DNA of 64,000 nucleotides from Opitutaceae bacterium (GTDB taxonomy: Bacteria > Verrucomicrobiota > Verrucomicrobiia > Opitutales > Opitutaceae). Shown here one piece after another: positions 57,144-64,000 of this stretch (positions within the stretch are counted from its first letter, which is position 1; every line of letters begins with the position of its first letter). The position numbers were made by a program, and so were the translations under genes. The stretch covers positions 1 to 64,000 of the forward strand of contig JANQKV010000046.1 of the NCBI GenBank assembly GCA_028280945.1. Reading direction: 5' to 3'. The notes under the pieces were generated by a model. The model saw only the letters and a program-made list of their open reading frames with translations. It had not been told where the DNA came from and ran no database searches.

Positions 57144-58099
57144 ACCATACCCTGCAGCATGGCCGGTAAGCGGGTGAGCGTGTGTTCCAATCCCGCCCGA
57201 GCTGGATCAGCCGCCTGGGGATCGTCTTCAAAGAGTAATTGCCACGCCGGGGTCTCCGCCCAGGCGCCTTCGGGGAGTGGGTTCACTTTCTCCAGCCCAC
57301 CCGGAAAGCCCGCTTCCCTCACCTGCATGTCGGCCACGTGGACCGCGGCGGCGTAGAGCACGTGGGACGAATCATCCGGGACTTCGATATGATGCGCCAC
57401 GGCCACCGAGATCTCCTCGCCCAGCTGATGACGCTGCAAAAAGTAACTGCCGGCCCGGGCGTGGTCCCAACCGACCAGTTCACGCTCCATCGCCGCGACC
57501 TCCTGGGTGGTTTCGAACTTCATCCGGACGATCTGTTCAAACTCGGCCGGGAAAGCCGTGGCCAACACCACTTTGCCCACGTTGTGCAAAAGACCCATGA
57601 TGTAGTCGGTATCGTCGTCGATCAGCAGCATGGTGGTGGCGAGAATTTCACGGGTCATGAACGCCGTGCCGATCGAGTGCTGCCACAGTTCCCGCCAAGG
57701 CAACTCGGGCAAGGAGCCACTGATGCGCTCCATGTCCTCGATCACGGGCGTCGCCATCGACAACTCGCGAATCTGCCGCAACCCAAGGTAAAGCACCGCC
57801 TCCTCGATGTTGTTCACTTTGGCGCTAAGCCCGAAGTAGACGCTGTTGACCATGCGGAGAAGGCGGGCGGTCAATGACGGGTCACGACGGATAATCTCGG
57901 CAATCTGCGAGTTAAAACTCTGATCGGAATTCACCAAGCCCGCCAGTTGGCGATTGATGCTCTGCAGCGACGCCAACTTGGGACACCGCTCAATGCGATG
58001 ACTGATCTCCTCATCGGTATACGGAGCCTGACCGGTCCGGGTCGGCTCCACAGCGGCTTGGGTTGAGAGTTGACTCACGTTAGTCGGTCTCAACGACAC
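57140..58099 (-). CDS. HDOD domain protein (second of operon)
   Basis: A 319-residue HDOD protein. LAGLVNSDQSFNSQIAEIIRRDPSLTARLLRMVNSVYFGLSAKVNNIEEAVLYLGLRQIRELSMATPVIEDM is a classic HDOD N-terminal half; YIMGLLHNVGKVVLATAFP holds the HN in place of the catalytic HD. The family takes part in signalling and motility regulation in several bacteria, mostly as adaptors. The start is uncertain: GTG at 58099, with further GTG codons inside the first 20 residues. Overlaps the hybrid kinase by 4 bp. Confidence 0.88.
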   Translation of the reverse strand: MSLRPTNVSQLSTQAAVEPTRTGQAPYTDEEISHRIERCPKLASLQSINRQLAGLVNSDQSFNSQIAEIIRRDPSLTARLLRMVNSVYFGLSAKVNNIEEAVLYLGLRQIRELSMATPVIEDMERISGSLPELPWRELWQHSIGTAFMTREILATTMLLIDDDTDYIMGLLHNVGKVVLATAFPAEFEQIVRMKFETTQEVAAMERELVGWDHARAGSYFLQRHQLGEEISVAVAHHIEVPDDSSHVLYAAAVHVADMQVREAGFPGGLEKVNPLPEGAWAETPAWQLLFEDDPQAADPARAGLEHTLTRLPAMLQGMV

Positions 58100-58217
58100 G
58101 TTCGGTATGCCAGTTTAGCATGTTTTTCACTTCTTCAACCTCGTCTCCGAACCACACCAATCGACCGCCCGCAGCCAACCATTTTTTCGGAGGCAGCCCC
58201 CTCCATGCACCTTGTTT

Positions 58218-59933
58218 CTACGGGATTTTCAGCGGTTTGATATTTTCGCCTGACATCTCGCGACGCACCTCGCGACACGTGCGCTTGATCTGGTTTTCAA
58301 ACTCATCGAGTTGAAAGCTCGGGAACACCGCCTCCTCCAGCACCTGCCAGGCGCAATGTTCGGTGACCGGTTCCAGGGATTTGCGCCGGGGCTCTCCCGA
58401 GGCACCCAGGCGATAGCGTTCGCAATATTCGCGGGCCAACGAAACGACGGCCACGATGTAGCGGTTCTCGCCGGCACGAATCGGATCGTCGATCCAGCGC
58501 ATCACATCAACCAGGCGAGGCGACAATCCATGTCGGCTGCCCAAGCCAGCGGCCATCCGGTTGGTGGTTTCGCCCAGGAGCAGGGTTTCCGCAGCACTCA
58601 AGGACACATCATTTCGTCGGGCATGCTCAATGACCGCGCGGAATCCATGCGGATAAAGGAAGGCGAAGATGAGCTTGCCCACATCATGGATCTCTCCAGC
58701 CGACCGGGCCAACGCCTCCATGCTATGAAACTCGAGTTGTTGGCAGATCTTCTGGGCCACCCGGGCCACCCCCCGCTGAAACATCCAGTACTGGGTCCAA
58801 TCCAGCACTGGCGAGACTTCAAAGACCCGTTCCGGCACCGTGCACAGGAGACGGGCCTGCTCCTTGAGCCGCTTCTCACCCAATTGGCTGACGGCGTAGC
58901 GGGCATCTTCAATCAGGTTAAAGTCCTCCTCGCCATGCTGCCGGGCCCTGGTGGCCGCCGCGATGATTTGCGCAGACAATCCGGAATCCCGCGCCACCAA
59001 GTCCATGAGGGGGTTGATGCACGACCGCTCGCCTGTCGCGGCCATGCGAAACGAGGCCGCCGCCGGCTCGATCACCGGGTAGCCATTCAAAGCTTCAAGC
59101 TGCTGTCTCAGTTTGGCAGGCTCGACAACCGGGCAACGCTCCTCGGCCGGAGCATCCAACCAGTGGGCCAAACCGCGGGCTTCCTCTTCTCCGAGGCGTT
59201 CTTCTTCCGAGACGAACCCCGCGCAAATCGACTTTCGTCCCAGTTGGAAATCGATCAGCTTTCCGGCAAAGGCCAGCGATTCGACCTGGGCGGGCAGTCC
59301 GGAGCGAACTCCCAATTGCTCCGACTTCATGATCGCATTGAGGGCCTCGACCACCCCCCAAGCGCCAACTGCCTCGGCTTGGTCAAGCAGCAGTCCCGTG
59401 GTTTCCGGAGCATGCTGGTTGGGAGTGTTGGCCCAGCCCTGCAAATCGGGGACCAGTTTATCCACCTCCCGCCGGACTGCCGCCATGCGTTCATGAAGTT
59501 CCTCACAACTCCAGCCCGTCATTTTGCAGAACGACTTTTCCTCTTCAAAGTGGTGGGCCCGCCACGGGTCCATTGTCGCTCGGGCGATCTCCGCAAAAAT
59601 CGTGTCATCCTCGTAGGGTTTGATCAGGAAATTCTGCACCTTTAAATCGAGGCAGGCCCGCACCGCATTGCGATCACCCCGTGCGGTGTAAACGACAACC
59701 GGCAGGAATTTCAACTGGCTGTCGGAGGCCATGCGCCGGATCAAATCGATCCCCGAGCCTCGTTTCAGGGAGAGTTCGACAAACACCAAGTCGACCAGCG
59801 GGTTCTCTTGAATGAAGGTCCAAGCTTCACTCGCAGACTCAACGGTGCCGCAACGGTGGTCCCCACGTTCAAGCACGCTGCGCATGACGCTTTGAGCAGC
59901 GGGATCTGGGTCGACTAAAAGGACGTGTGCCAT
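58218..59933 (-). CDS. REC-HDOD protein with Glu in place of phospho-Asp
   Basis: A 571-residue response-regulator-like protein. The receiver domain (about 1-120) keeps the fold, MAHVLLVDPDPAAQSVMRSV, the Thr of VVVYTARG and the Lys of NFLIKPYEDD. At the phosphorylation site VDLVFVELSLKRGSG has Glu53 where Asp is expected. The C-terminal half (about 285-530) is HDOD, with NPLMDLVARDSGLSAQIIAAATRAR and LARSAGEIHDVGKLIFAF; here a full HDVGK motif is present. ATG at 59933 chosen; a longer frame from 59993 lacks support. First gene of the operon behind a FliA promoter. Confidence 0.87.
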   Translation of the reverse strand: MAHVLLVDPDPAAQSVMRSVLERGDHRCGTVESASEAWTFIQENPLVDLVFVELSLKRGSGIDLIRRMASDSQLKFLPVVVYTARGDRNAVRACLDLKVQNFLIKPYEDDTIFAEIARATMDPWRAHHFEEEKSFCKMTGWSCEELHERMAAVRREVDKLVPDLQGWANTPNQHAPETTGLLLDQAEAVGAWGVVEALNAIMKSEQLGVRSGLPAQVESLAFAGKLIDFQLGRKSICAGFVSEEERLGEEEARGLAHWLDAPAEERCPVVEPAKLRQQLEALNGYPVIEPAAASFRMAATGERSCINPLMDLVARDSGLSAQIIAAATRARQHGEEDFNLIEDARYAVSQLGEKRLKEQARLLCTVPERVFEVSPVLDWTQYWMFQRGVARVAQKICQQLEFHSMEALARSAGEIHDVGKLIFAFLYPHGFRAVIEHARRNDVSLSAAETLLLGETTNRMAAGLGSRHGLSPRLVDVMRWIDDPIRAGENRYIVAVVSLAREYCERYRLGASGEPRRKSLEPVTEHCAWQVLEEAVFPSFQLDEFENQIKRTCREVRREMSGENIKPLKIP

Positions 59934-59981
59934 GGGAGGAATGCACCCAGCAACCCGACATGAGAGCCGGATGCACTCTGC

Positions 59982-60008
59982 TATTCGGCTCATTCGTTTG
60001 GTTCTTTA
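59982..60008 (-). promoter_or_regulatory. Sigma-28 (FliA) promoter of the cheA operon
   Basis: On the minus strand TAAAG, exactly 14 nt, then GCCGAATA; the enteric consensus is TAAAG-N14-GCCGATAA. The expected start near 59975 gives a leader of about 40 nt to the ATG at 59933. fliA is in this window. Confidence 0.68.
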
Positions 60009-60375
60009 GGATTTTGTCGAAAATTTGTCCAAATTATGTCTGAGGCAGTTAGCCACCAAGCACTTACAAGTCCACCCTTTGACTCCCATGACACTATTTC
60101 TGACAATCCCCATGAAACACAGGCTGGCCTTGGCAACAGTGTTGGATCGGAGTAAGGCCCCGAAGTGCCGATTAACGCACAATGCCATGCCCGCAAAGCC
60201 TTACGAGCGTATCGGGCAGAACCCGTAGGAAGATCCGTTCTTTATGATGAGCGAAGTGTGTGTTGGTTTATGTCATTCATCTAAGATTTTAAAATAGATG
60301 TTAATCTTCGGGCAAAATACTAAGATCAAGATGATTTGAATCGATCAACTAGGTGGTAGATGTCATTAGATATTA
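60009..60375. other. AT-rich intergenic region
   Basis: About 370 bp between the FliA promoter and the secreted-protein gene. Base composition turns markedly AT-rich from about 60240. Small open frames on both strands are not convincing. The plus-strand promoter of the next gene must lie here, but I see no strong -35/-10 pair. Confidence 0.45.
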
Positions 60376-60394
60376 GGTGTCACCAATTGACACC
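60376..60394 (+). promoter_or_regulatory. Inverted repeat at the start of the secreted-protein gene
   Basis: GGTGTCA-ccaat-TGACACC, a perfect 7-bp inverted repeat ending 3 nt before the ATG at 60398. As DNA it could be an operator; as RNA it would fold right at the ribosome-binding region. Confidence 0.45.
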
Positions 60395-60397
60395 CAA

Positions 60398-61180
60398 ATG
60401 AATAAATCCCAAAAACCCTTCGCGCTAATATGCATTATCGCAGCCATCTGCACCGTGGTAAGCGGTGCGGATTTCAACCGGGCTCCCGCCGGTCTCATCA
60501 AGGGGGTCGAACTGGAATATGTCGATGCTAACAAGATTTCCCTTAAGACCGGATACGGCGAGAGTTACGGCATATACTGGGAGGTCACTTCAACAGATGC
60601 GCTGACGACATCGTATCAGCTGACCAGCCTCACTGGAAATGGGGAGAAGTTTCTCTATATCTATGTTGATTACTCCGAATCAGCCTTCCCTTCGATAGCA
60701 TTGATAGATTCAGCCACGCCTCCAGTCTGGAACGAAGACTACCTCGGATTCTACAATGGTTTGGATCGCTGCATCGGCTTCGTATGGGTCCTTGCCAACG
60801 AGACAATCTACCCGTTCCGAATGACTCAGGATGGAGTCTATAACTTCTCGACGGCGTTGATCTTTCATCAGAACACGATCTCCAGTCTCAGTTCTGCTTT
60901 TCAGCTATTCAATTTTGATGCCTATGTTCCTCAGAACATCTCCCAAGTGAATACCCATATTTCACTATGGAGCAGCCAGACTTGGACGTGGGCCACCGTG
61001 GCACTCGAACCAGAAAACCAAAATGGAGCCCTCTGGAGCTTCGGCGCAAAGGCTGCGTCAGTTTCCGGAAATCTTCAATTTGACCAGACCGTCCCCAGAA
61101 AGTTCGAATATGTGGCTGATGCATCGGGCACTTCCGGCACACTTCAGCTTGGTATTCTGGGTTATCAGATGTTGAGATAG
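60398..61180 (+). CDS. Secreted protein with phage tail-fibre-like module
   Basis: A 260-residue exported protein. Residues 1-24 are a signal peptide (ALICIIAAICTVVSGA). The body starts APAGLIKGVELEYVDANKISLKTGYG and continues with KFLYIYVDYSESAFPSIALIDSATPP and DYLGFYNGLDRCIGFVWVLANETIYPF. This pattern (an opening PAG..KG turn, sugar-like beta strands, Y..R.IGF....I.PF) is the style of phage tail and fibre proteins; that likeness is by eye only. No catalytic motif is visible. ATG at 60398 chosen over an in-frame GTG at 60377, which lies inside the inverted repeat. It has its own terminator and lower GC than its left neighbours. Confidence 0.75.
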   Translation: MNKSQKPFALICIIAAICTVVSGADFNRAPAGLIKGVELEYVDANKISLKTGYGESYGIYWEVTSTDALTTSYQLTSLTGNGEKFLYIYVDYSESAFPSIALIDSATPPVWNEDYLGFYNGLDRCIGFVWVLANETIYPFRMTQDGVYNFSTALIFHQNTISSLSSAFQLFNFDAYVPQNISQVNTHISLWSSQTWTWATVALEPENQNGALWSFGAKAASVSGNLQFDQTVPRKFEYVADASGTSGTLQLGILGYQMLR

Positions 61181-61212
61181 ACTCAGTTCCACAGGGCTTG
61201 AAAATAGAGATC

Positions 61213-61244
61213 AAAGCCGAAGTCCAAGGACTTCGGCTTTCTTT
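61213..61244 (+). terminator. Rho-independent terminator of secreted-protein gene
   Basis: A perfect 13-bp stem (AAAGCCGAAGTCC with its complement at 61228-61240), minimal loop, then CTTTGTT. It begins 33 nt after the stop codon at 61180. Confidence 0.82.
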
Positions 61245-61313
61245 GTTCGAAAATCAGCGTGAGCTTAACCACTCACCTCTACTTCCATTGATTCCATTCA
61301 CCATCCAACCCCG

Positions 61314-62297
61314 TCAACCAGCTGCTGCCTTAGCAAGGGTCGCCTCTCGAACACCTACCATCAGGTCGTGGATTTGAACGATACCACCGCACTCCTGAAA
61401 ATCATTTAGGATTGGTATTGCTGCCAGCTTTTGCTCGCCGCACTCCATCATGTTGAAGACCTCGGAAAGCGGAGTGTCTTCCTTCGCTGTTTTCGGCTCC
61501 TTATTCATCACTTCACGGGCCAAGGTTTCCCGCAGATCCAATCCGGACATCAGTGCACGCCGTATGTCGCCGTCCGTAATGATGCCTACAAACTTGGAAT
61601 CCACGTCCAGCACGCAACACATGCCAACCCGGTGATCGCTTATGATAATCAGTGCTTCCACCAAGGCTGTATCAGGAGCAACAAACGGTCGCCGAGCCTG
61701 CCACTGACGAAGGTCCTTCAGGGTGCGATTGAGGTTGAGGCCGATTTGCCCATTCGGGTGGTTTTGGCGAAAACGCTCAGTGGTGAGCGACCGTTTCGAA
61801 GCCAGTCGCATAACGAGACAGTCACAAAGGAAGAGCGAAGCCTGACATGACACCAGGGGCAGGAGATTGTCCTGATCTCCCTCCTCCCTGACCCTAAGCG
61901 GCATGACAATGTCAGCCACCTTGGCTAACGGAGAGGCATCCGAGTTTGTAATTGCAATCACTCGTGTCGAACGATCACACAGCACCGGGAGTAAAGAAGT
62001 AATCTCATGCGAATTCCCGCTTTTTGAGATTATGACGCAAAGATCGCCCGACTGAACAGAGCCACAGTCTCCGTGTAAGGCTTCAGCCGGGTGCAAGAAA
62101 GACGCACGGACACCAATACTCTGCAGGGACGCAGCAAATTTGCGTGCAATAAATGAGCTCTTGCCGATGCCGATGGCATAGACAGTTCCGTCTTGCCCAT
62201 CGATCGTTTCGACCACCGATTCCAACACCCCCTCGTCACAGGCAAAGGCTTGCAGGTTGGTGACGGCAGTTTCGGTAAACTCGGACAGCCAGCTCAT
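61314..62297 (-). CDS. KdsD/KpsF-like sugar-phosphate isomerase with CBS pair
   Basis: Related to arabinose-5-phosphate isomerase, which makes the precursor of Kdo. N-terminal SIS domain (about 30-180) with IGIGKSSFIARKFAASLQSIGVRASFLHPAEALHGDCG and IISKSGNSHEI, matching the KdsD sugar-phosphate site (the usual SNSGET is SKSGNS). Two CBS domains follow (about 205-320), with ALIIISDHRVGMCCVLD and GIITDGDIRRALMSG. 327 residues. Shares one base with the stop of the upstream fusion gene (TAATG). Substrate may be a different ketose phosphate; context points to surface-glycan synthesis. Confidence 0.87.
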   Translation of the reverse strand: MSWLSEFTETAVTNLQAFACDEGVLESVVETIDGQDGTVYAIGIGKSSFIARKFAASLQSIGVRASFLHPAEALHGDCGSVQSGDLCVIISKSGNSHEITSLLPVLCDRSTRVIAITNSDASPLAKVADIVMPLRVREEGDQDNLLPLVSCQASLFLCDCLVMRLASKRSLTTERFRQNHPNGQIGLNLNRTLKDLRQWQARRPFVAPDTALVEALIIISDHRVGMCCVLDVDSKFVGIITDGDIRRALMSGLDLRETLAREVMNKEPKTAKEDTPLSEVFNMMECGEQKLAAIPILNDFQECGGIVQIHDLMVGVREATLAKAAAG

Positions 62298-63604
62298 TAG
62301 AAGAAACCGTATTTATCCACCAACTTCTGCACATCGGCATCACTGCACACGTCCGACAGGATTTTGCTCTCCGAACGCAGCACTTCGAGCGCTCGCGACA
62401 ACACCTTGAGTTCGTCCGCGCGAGGAATGACTACCACACCATCCTCGTCTCCAAAAATGAGGTCACTTGGGTTGATGGGGACTCCGTCCAACACGATTGG
62501 TTTGTTTATCGAGGCTACCGCTCCTCTGCCCTTGATATCACGACAATAATGACCACGGGCATAAACCGGGAAACCCGCTCGACGCGTCGCCGCGTTGTCG
62601 CGGGTAACTCCTCCAATCAACGCCCCTACCGCTCCCGCTCGAATAGCCAACGACATGTTCAATTCGCCAAAGTAAGCCAGGTCGGGACGATCGTTCTGCA
62701 CTACGATCAAGTCATTATCGACCACGAACGAGTAGTGCTTAAGTGCTTCGTAAATGGTGTTGGGTGGATCGTCACTGCGCACCTCCCGAATGTGAAGGGG
62801 ACGGGCTCGTCCAAAAATTTTGGCACCGGGAAGGTTTGGTTTATAACATGGTGGCAGCAAACTGCAGATTCCAAACTCGTCCATAATGTCAGATAACACC
62901 GGGGAGCTCAGAACGGATCCCAGTAGACGCAATCGCTTGCCTTCCTCCGCCAGGATTCCGCCAGCGACAATTTTGGCCAATTCGAGATCAGTCTCGTTGT
63001 TGACGTCTATCAACTCAATCGGCTCACCAAAGATCATCGCCGGTTTATCACCAATGCGGCGACGAGTTTTTAGTGCTGCATCACGGCGCATAACATAAAG
63101 TGCCATGGCCTCGGTATCCTCATCAGGTAGCGAGACGCTGTTCGGAATCTGGGTCAAGTCGTAGGCCGGCCGGCCACCATTCCAGTGATAGCACTTATCG
63201 CGTCGGCCCAAAACAACCGAATCAATCTCAGGACTTGTAACCAGCATTTCCACTGCACGGCGGATGGTTTCTTCCTTCACAAAAGGGCTGGTGCATAGGT
63301 GCTGAATATAGATGTCGGCCTCGAAATGCTCGACCTCATTTAAAAACAATCGATTCCCGTCAGTCTTATTGTTTGCCAACATGGGATCACGCTCCAGGAC
63401 GGTCGCTCCCAAACGACGGCCAATGGCAAGAATCTCTTCAGACTCAGAATCGAGGATAACTTCGTCGATAAATTTGCAGCGCAATAACTTGCGAAGCGTG
63501 AAAACGAAGAATGGTTCACCATTGAATGAGCGAGTATTCTTGCTCTCGACTCGTTCGCTGGTGCCCTTGACGGGAAGAAATGCAATTACTTTGGGAGTTT
63601 TCAC
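62297..63604 (-). CDS. Cytidylyltransferase-RraA aldolase fusion
   Basis: A two-domain enzyme of 435 residues. Residues 1-225 are a CMP-sugar synthetase-like cytidylyltransferase: AFLPVKGTSERVESKNTRSFNGEPFFVFTL (nucleotide loop with conserved R and K), ADIYIQHLCTSPFVKEETIRRAVE, and the closing IFGEPIELIDVNNETDLELAK. Residues 235-415 are an RraA/HMG-aldolase-like domain with AIRAGAVGALIGGVTRDNAATRRAGFPVYARG, which has the GGxxRD metal/pyruvate site, and GDEDGVVVIPR. In RraA relatives this fold cleaves or forms pyruvate aldols. Together with the adjoining isomerase it may build and activate a 2-keto-3-deoxy acid. The domain pairing is unusual. No Shine-Dalgarno sequence. Confidence 0.87.
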   Translation of the reverse strand: MKTPKVIAFLPVKGTSERVESKNTRSFNGEPFFVFTLRKLLRCKFIDEVILDSESEEILAIGRRLGATVLERDPMLANNKTDGNRLFLNEVEHFEADIYIQHLCTSPFVKEETIRRAVEMLVTSPEIDSVVLGRRDKCYHWNGGRPAYDLTQIPNSVSLPDEDTEAMALYVMRRDAALKTRRRIGDKPAMIFGEPIELIDVNNETDLELAKIVAGGILAEEGKRLRLLGSVLSSPVLSDIMDEFGICSLLPPCYKPNLPGAKIFGRARPLHIREVRSDDPPNTIYEALKHYSFVVDNDLIVVQNDRPDLAYFGELNMSLAIRAGAVGALIGGVTRDNAATRRAGFPVYARGHYCRDIKGRGAVASINKPIVLDGVPINPSDLIFGDEDGVVVIPRADELKVLSRALEVLRSESKILSDVCSDADVQKLVDKYGFF

Positions 63605-63610
63605 GGAGGA

Positions 63611-64000
63611 TTATCGGGAGTAGCGTTTTCTTTTCCGACCAGCTTGAGGGTCACTTTGGGTGGTCCTCATCTCAGGAAGTGGAGCACTGGTGTCAGGAAC
63701 TAGATATGAAGACAGAACCTTGGACGGGTCGTCGATCGGACGATAAAAATTTTCATCAATTCCATGAACCCGGAAATGCTGGAGCCCATGACCTACAAAC
63801 TCCCCAAACCAAGTTGGATGATTTTTAATATAAGTAAATACCGGAACATAATAGTGGATTAATGCCCAATAAATGGAATTCTCAACTTTTTCGTCATATG
63901 GCGCATTTAAAACACCTTCTACATCATCTACGTTGTTCGCATGGGCAAACAGTTTTATATGGCTGTCTCCGATGACAAAAAGCTTTTTTCGCCAAAGGGC
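63611..64000 (-). CDS. Partial protein with GDSH motif, surface-glycan operon
   Basis: The 3' part of a minus-strand gene that runs off the right edge; 129 residues are visible before the stop at 63611-63613. It contains KLFVIGDSHIKLF, a GDSH motif as in SGNH-type hydrolases, then an aromatic-rich region (ENSIYWALIHYYVPVFTYIK and PTWFGEFVGHGLQHF) and a basic end (GRKRKRYSR). The motif is near the visible N-terminal side, so the protein may be short. It ends 6 bp before the cytidylyltransferase fusion, so it belongs to that operon. Function unknown; GDSH proteins in such operons are often O-acetyl or sugar-modifying enzymes, which is a guess here. Confidence 0.6.
   Translation of the reverse strand, partial: ALWRKKLFVIGDSHIKLFAHANNVDDVEGVLNAPYDEKVENSIYWALIHYYVPVFTYIKNHPTWFGEFVGHGLQHFRVHGIDENFYRPIDDPSKVLSSYLVPDTSAPLPEMRTTQSDPQAGRKRKRYSR

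Noticed and set aside
58185..58210. GGAGG/CCTCC hairpin after the REC-HDOD gene as a terminator
   Set aside because: On the transcribed strand it is followed by A residues, not U, so it does not fit intrinsic termination.
60025..60228. Plus-strand 67-codon frame upstream of the secreted protein
   Set aside because: Lies across the FliA promoter flank, lacks motifs, and has composition like noncoding DNA.

Overview
The window looks like a chromosomal segment of a marine or aquatic, flagellated bacterium of the Verrucomicrobiota, most likely Opitutales/Opitutaceae. The evidence is the two very large TonB-dependent receptors whose mature N-termini carry an acidic stretch followed by an I-x-L-x-PF-x-V motif, the many formylglycine sulfatases, the high GC, the flagellar cluster order, and the lack of Shine-Dalgarno sequences at nearly every start. 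The taxonomic call is inference from protein style; no rRNA is present.

Layout. (1) 1-2760: housekeeping block with a zinc-ribbon membrane protein, tsf and rpsB (minus strand) and one initiator-like tRNA-Met (plus strand) with its own promoter and terminator. (2) 3163-25500: a polysaccharide-utilisation-like locus for a sulfated, probably galactose-containing glycan. It has two TonB receptors, a GH2 beta-galactosidase, four sulfatases, a heparinase II/III-type lyase, a DUF547 protein and a NarL-type two-component system whose sensor has a periplasmic region resembling carbohydrate-binding discoidin folds. Two near-identical 16-bp inverted repeats (half-site CTAGTCA) lie about 100 bp before the two minus-strand transcription units of this locus, one of which encodes the two-component system itself. 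This suggests an autoregulated circuit controlling sulfatases, galactosidase and receptor.

(3) 25611-47969: one long minus-strand flagellar cluster, in transcription order flgB-flgC-fliE-fliF-fliG-fliH-fliI-fliJ-motE-like-fliK-flgD-flgE-fliL-fliM-fliN-fliO-fliP-fliQ-fliR, then flhB-flhA-flhF-small membrane gene-fliA-motA-motB-small Cys-rich gene. Sigma-54-type -24/-12 elements sit almost on top of the flgB and flhB start codons. (4) 48186-51889: a plus-strand chemotaxis adaptation operon cheR-cheB-(response regulator with degenerate HD-GYP)-cheD. (5) 52125-59933: a minus-strand signalling operon, REC-HDOD, HDOD, PAS-PAS hybrid kinase, cheA, HDOD, preceded by a very good sigma-28 (FliA) promoter. 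No cheW, MCP or flagellin gene is in the window.

(6) 60398-64000: a more AT-rich end with a secreted protein resembling a phage tail-fibre module, then a minus-strand surface-glycan operon: a partial GDSH-motif protein, a cytidylyltransferase fused to an RraA-type aldolase domain, and a KdsD-like sugar-phosphate isomerase with CBS domains.

Most worth following up: the shared operator and its two-component system; the cytidylyltransferase-RraA fusion next to a KdsD-like enzyme, which could be a compact route to an activated ulosonic acid; and a set of signalling proteins that have lost catalytic or phospho-acceptor residues (FlhF, HD-GYP, REC-HDOD).
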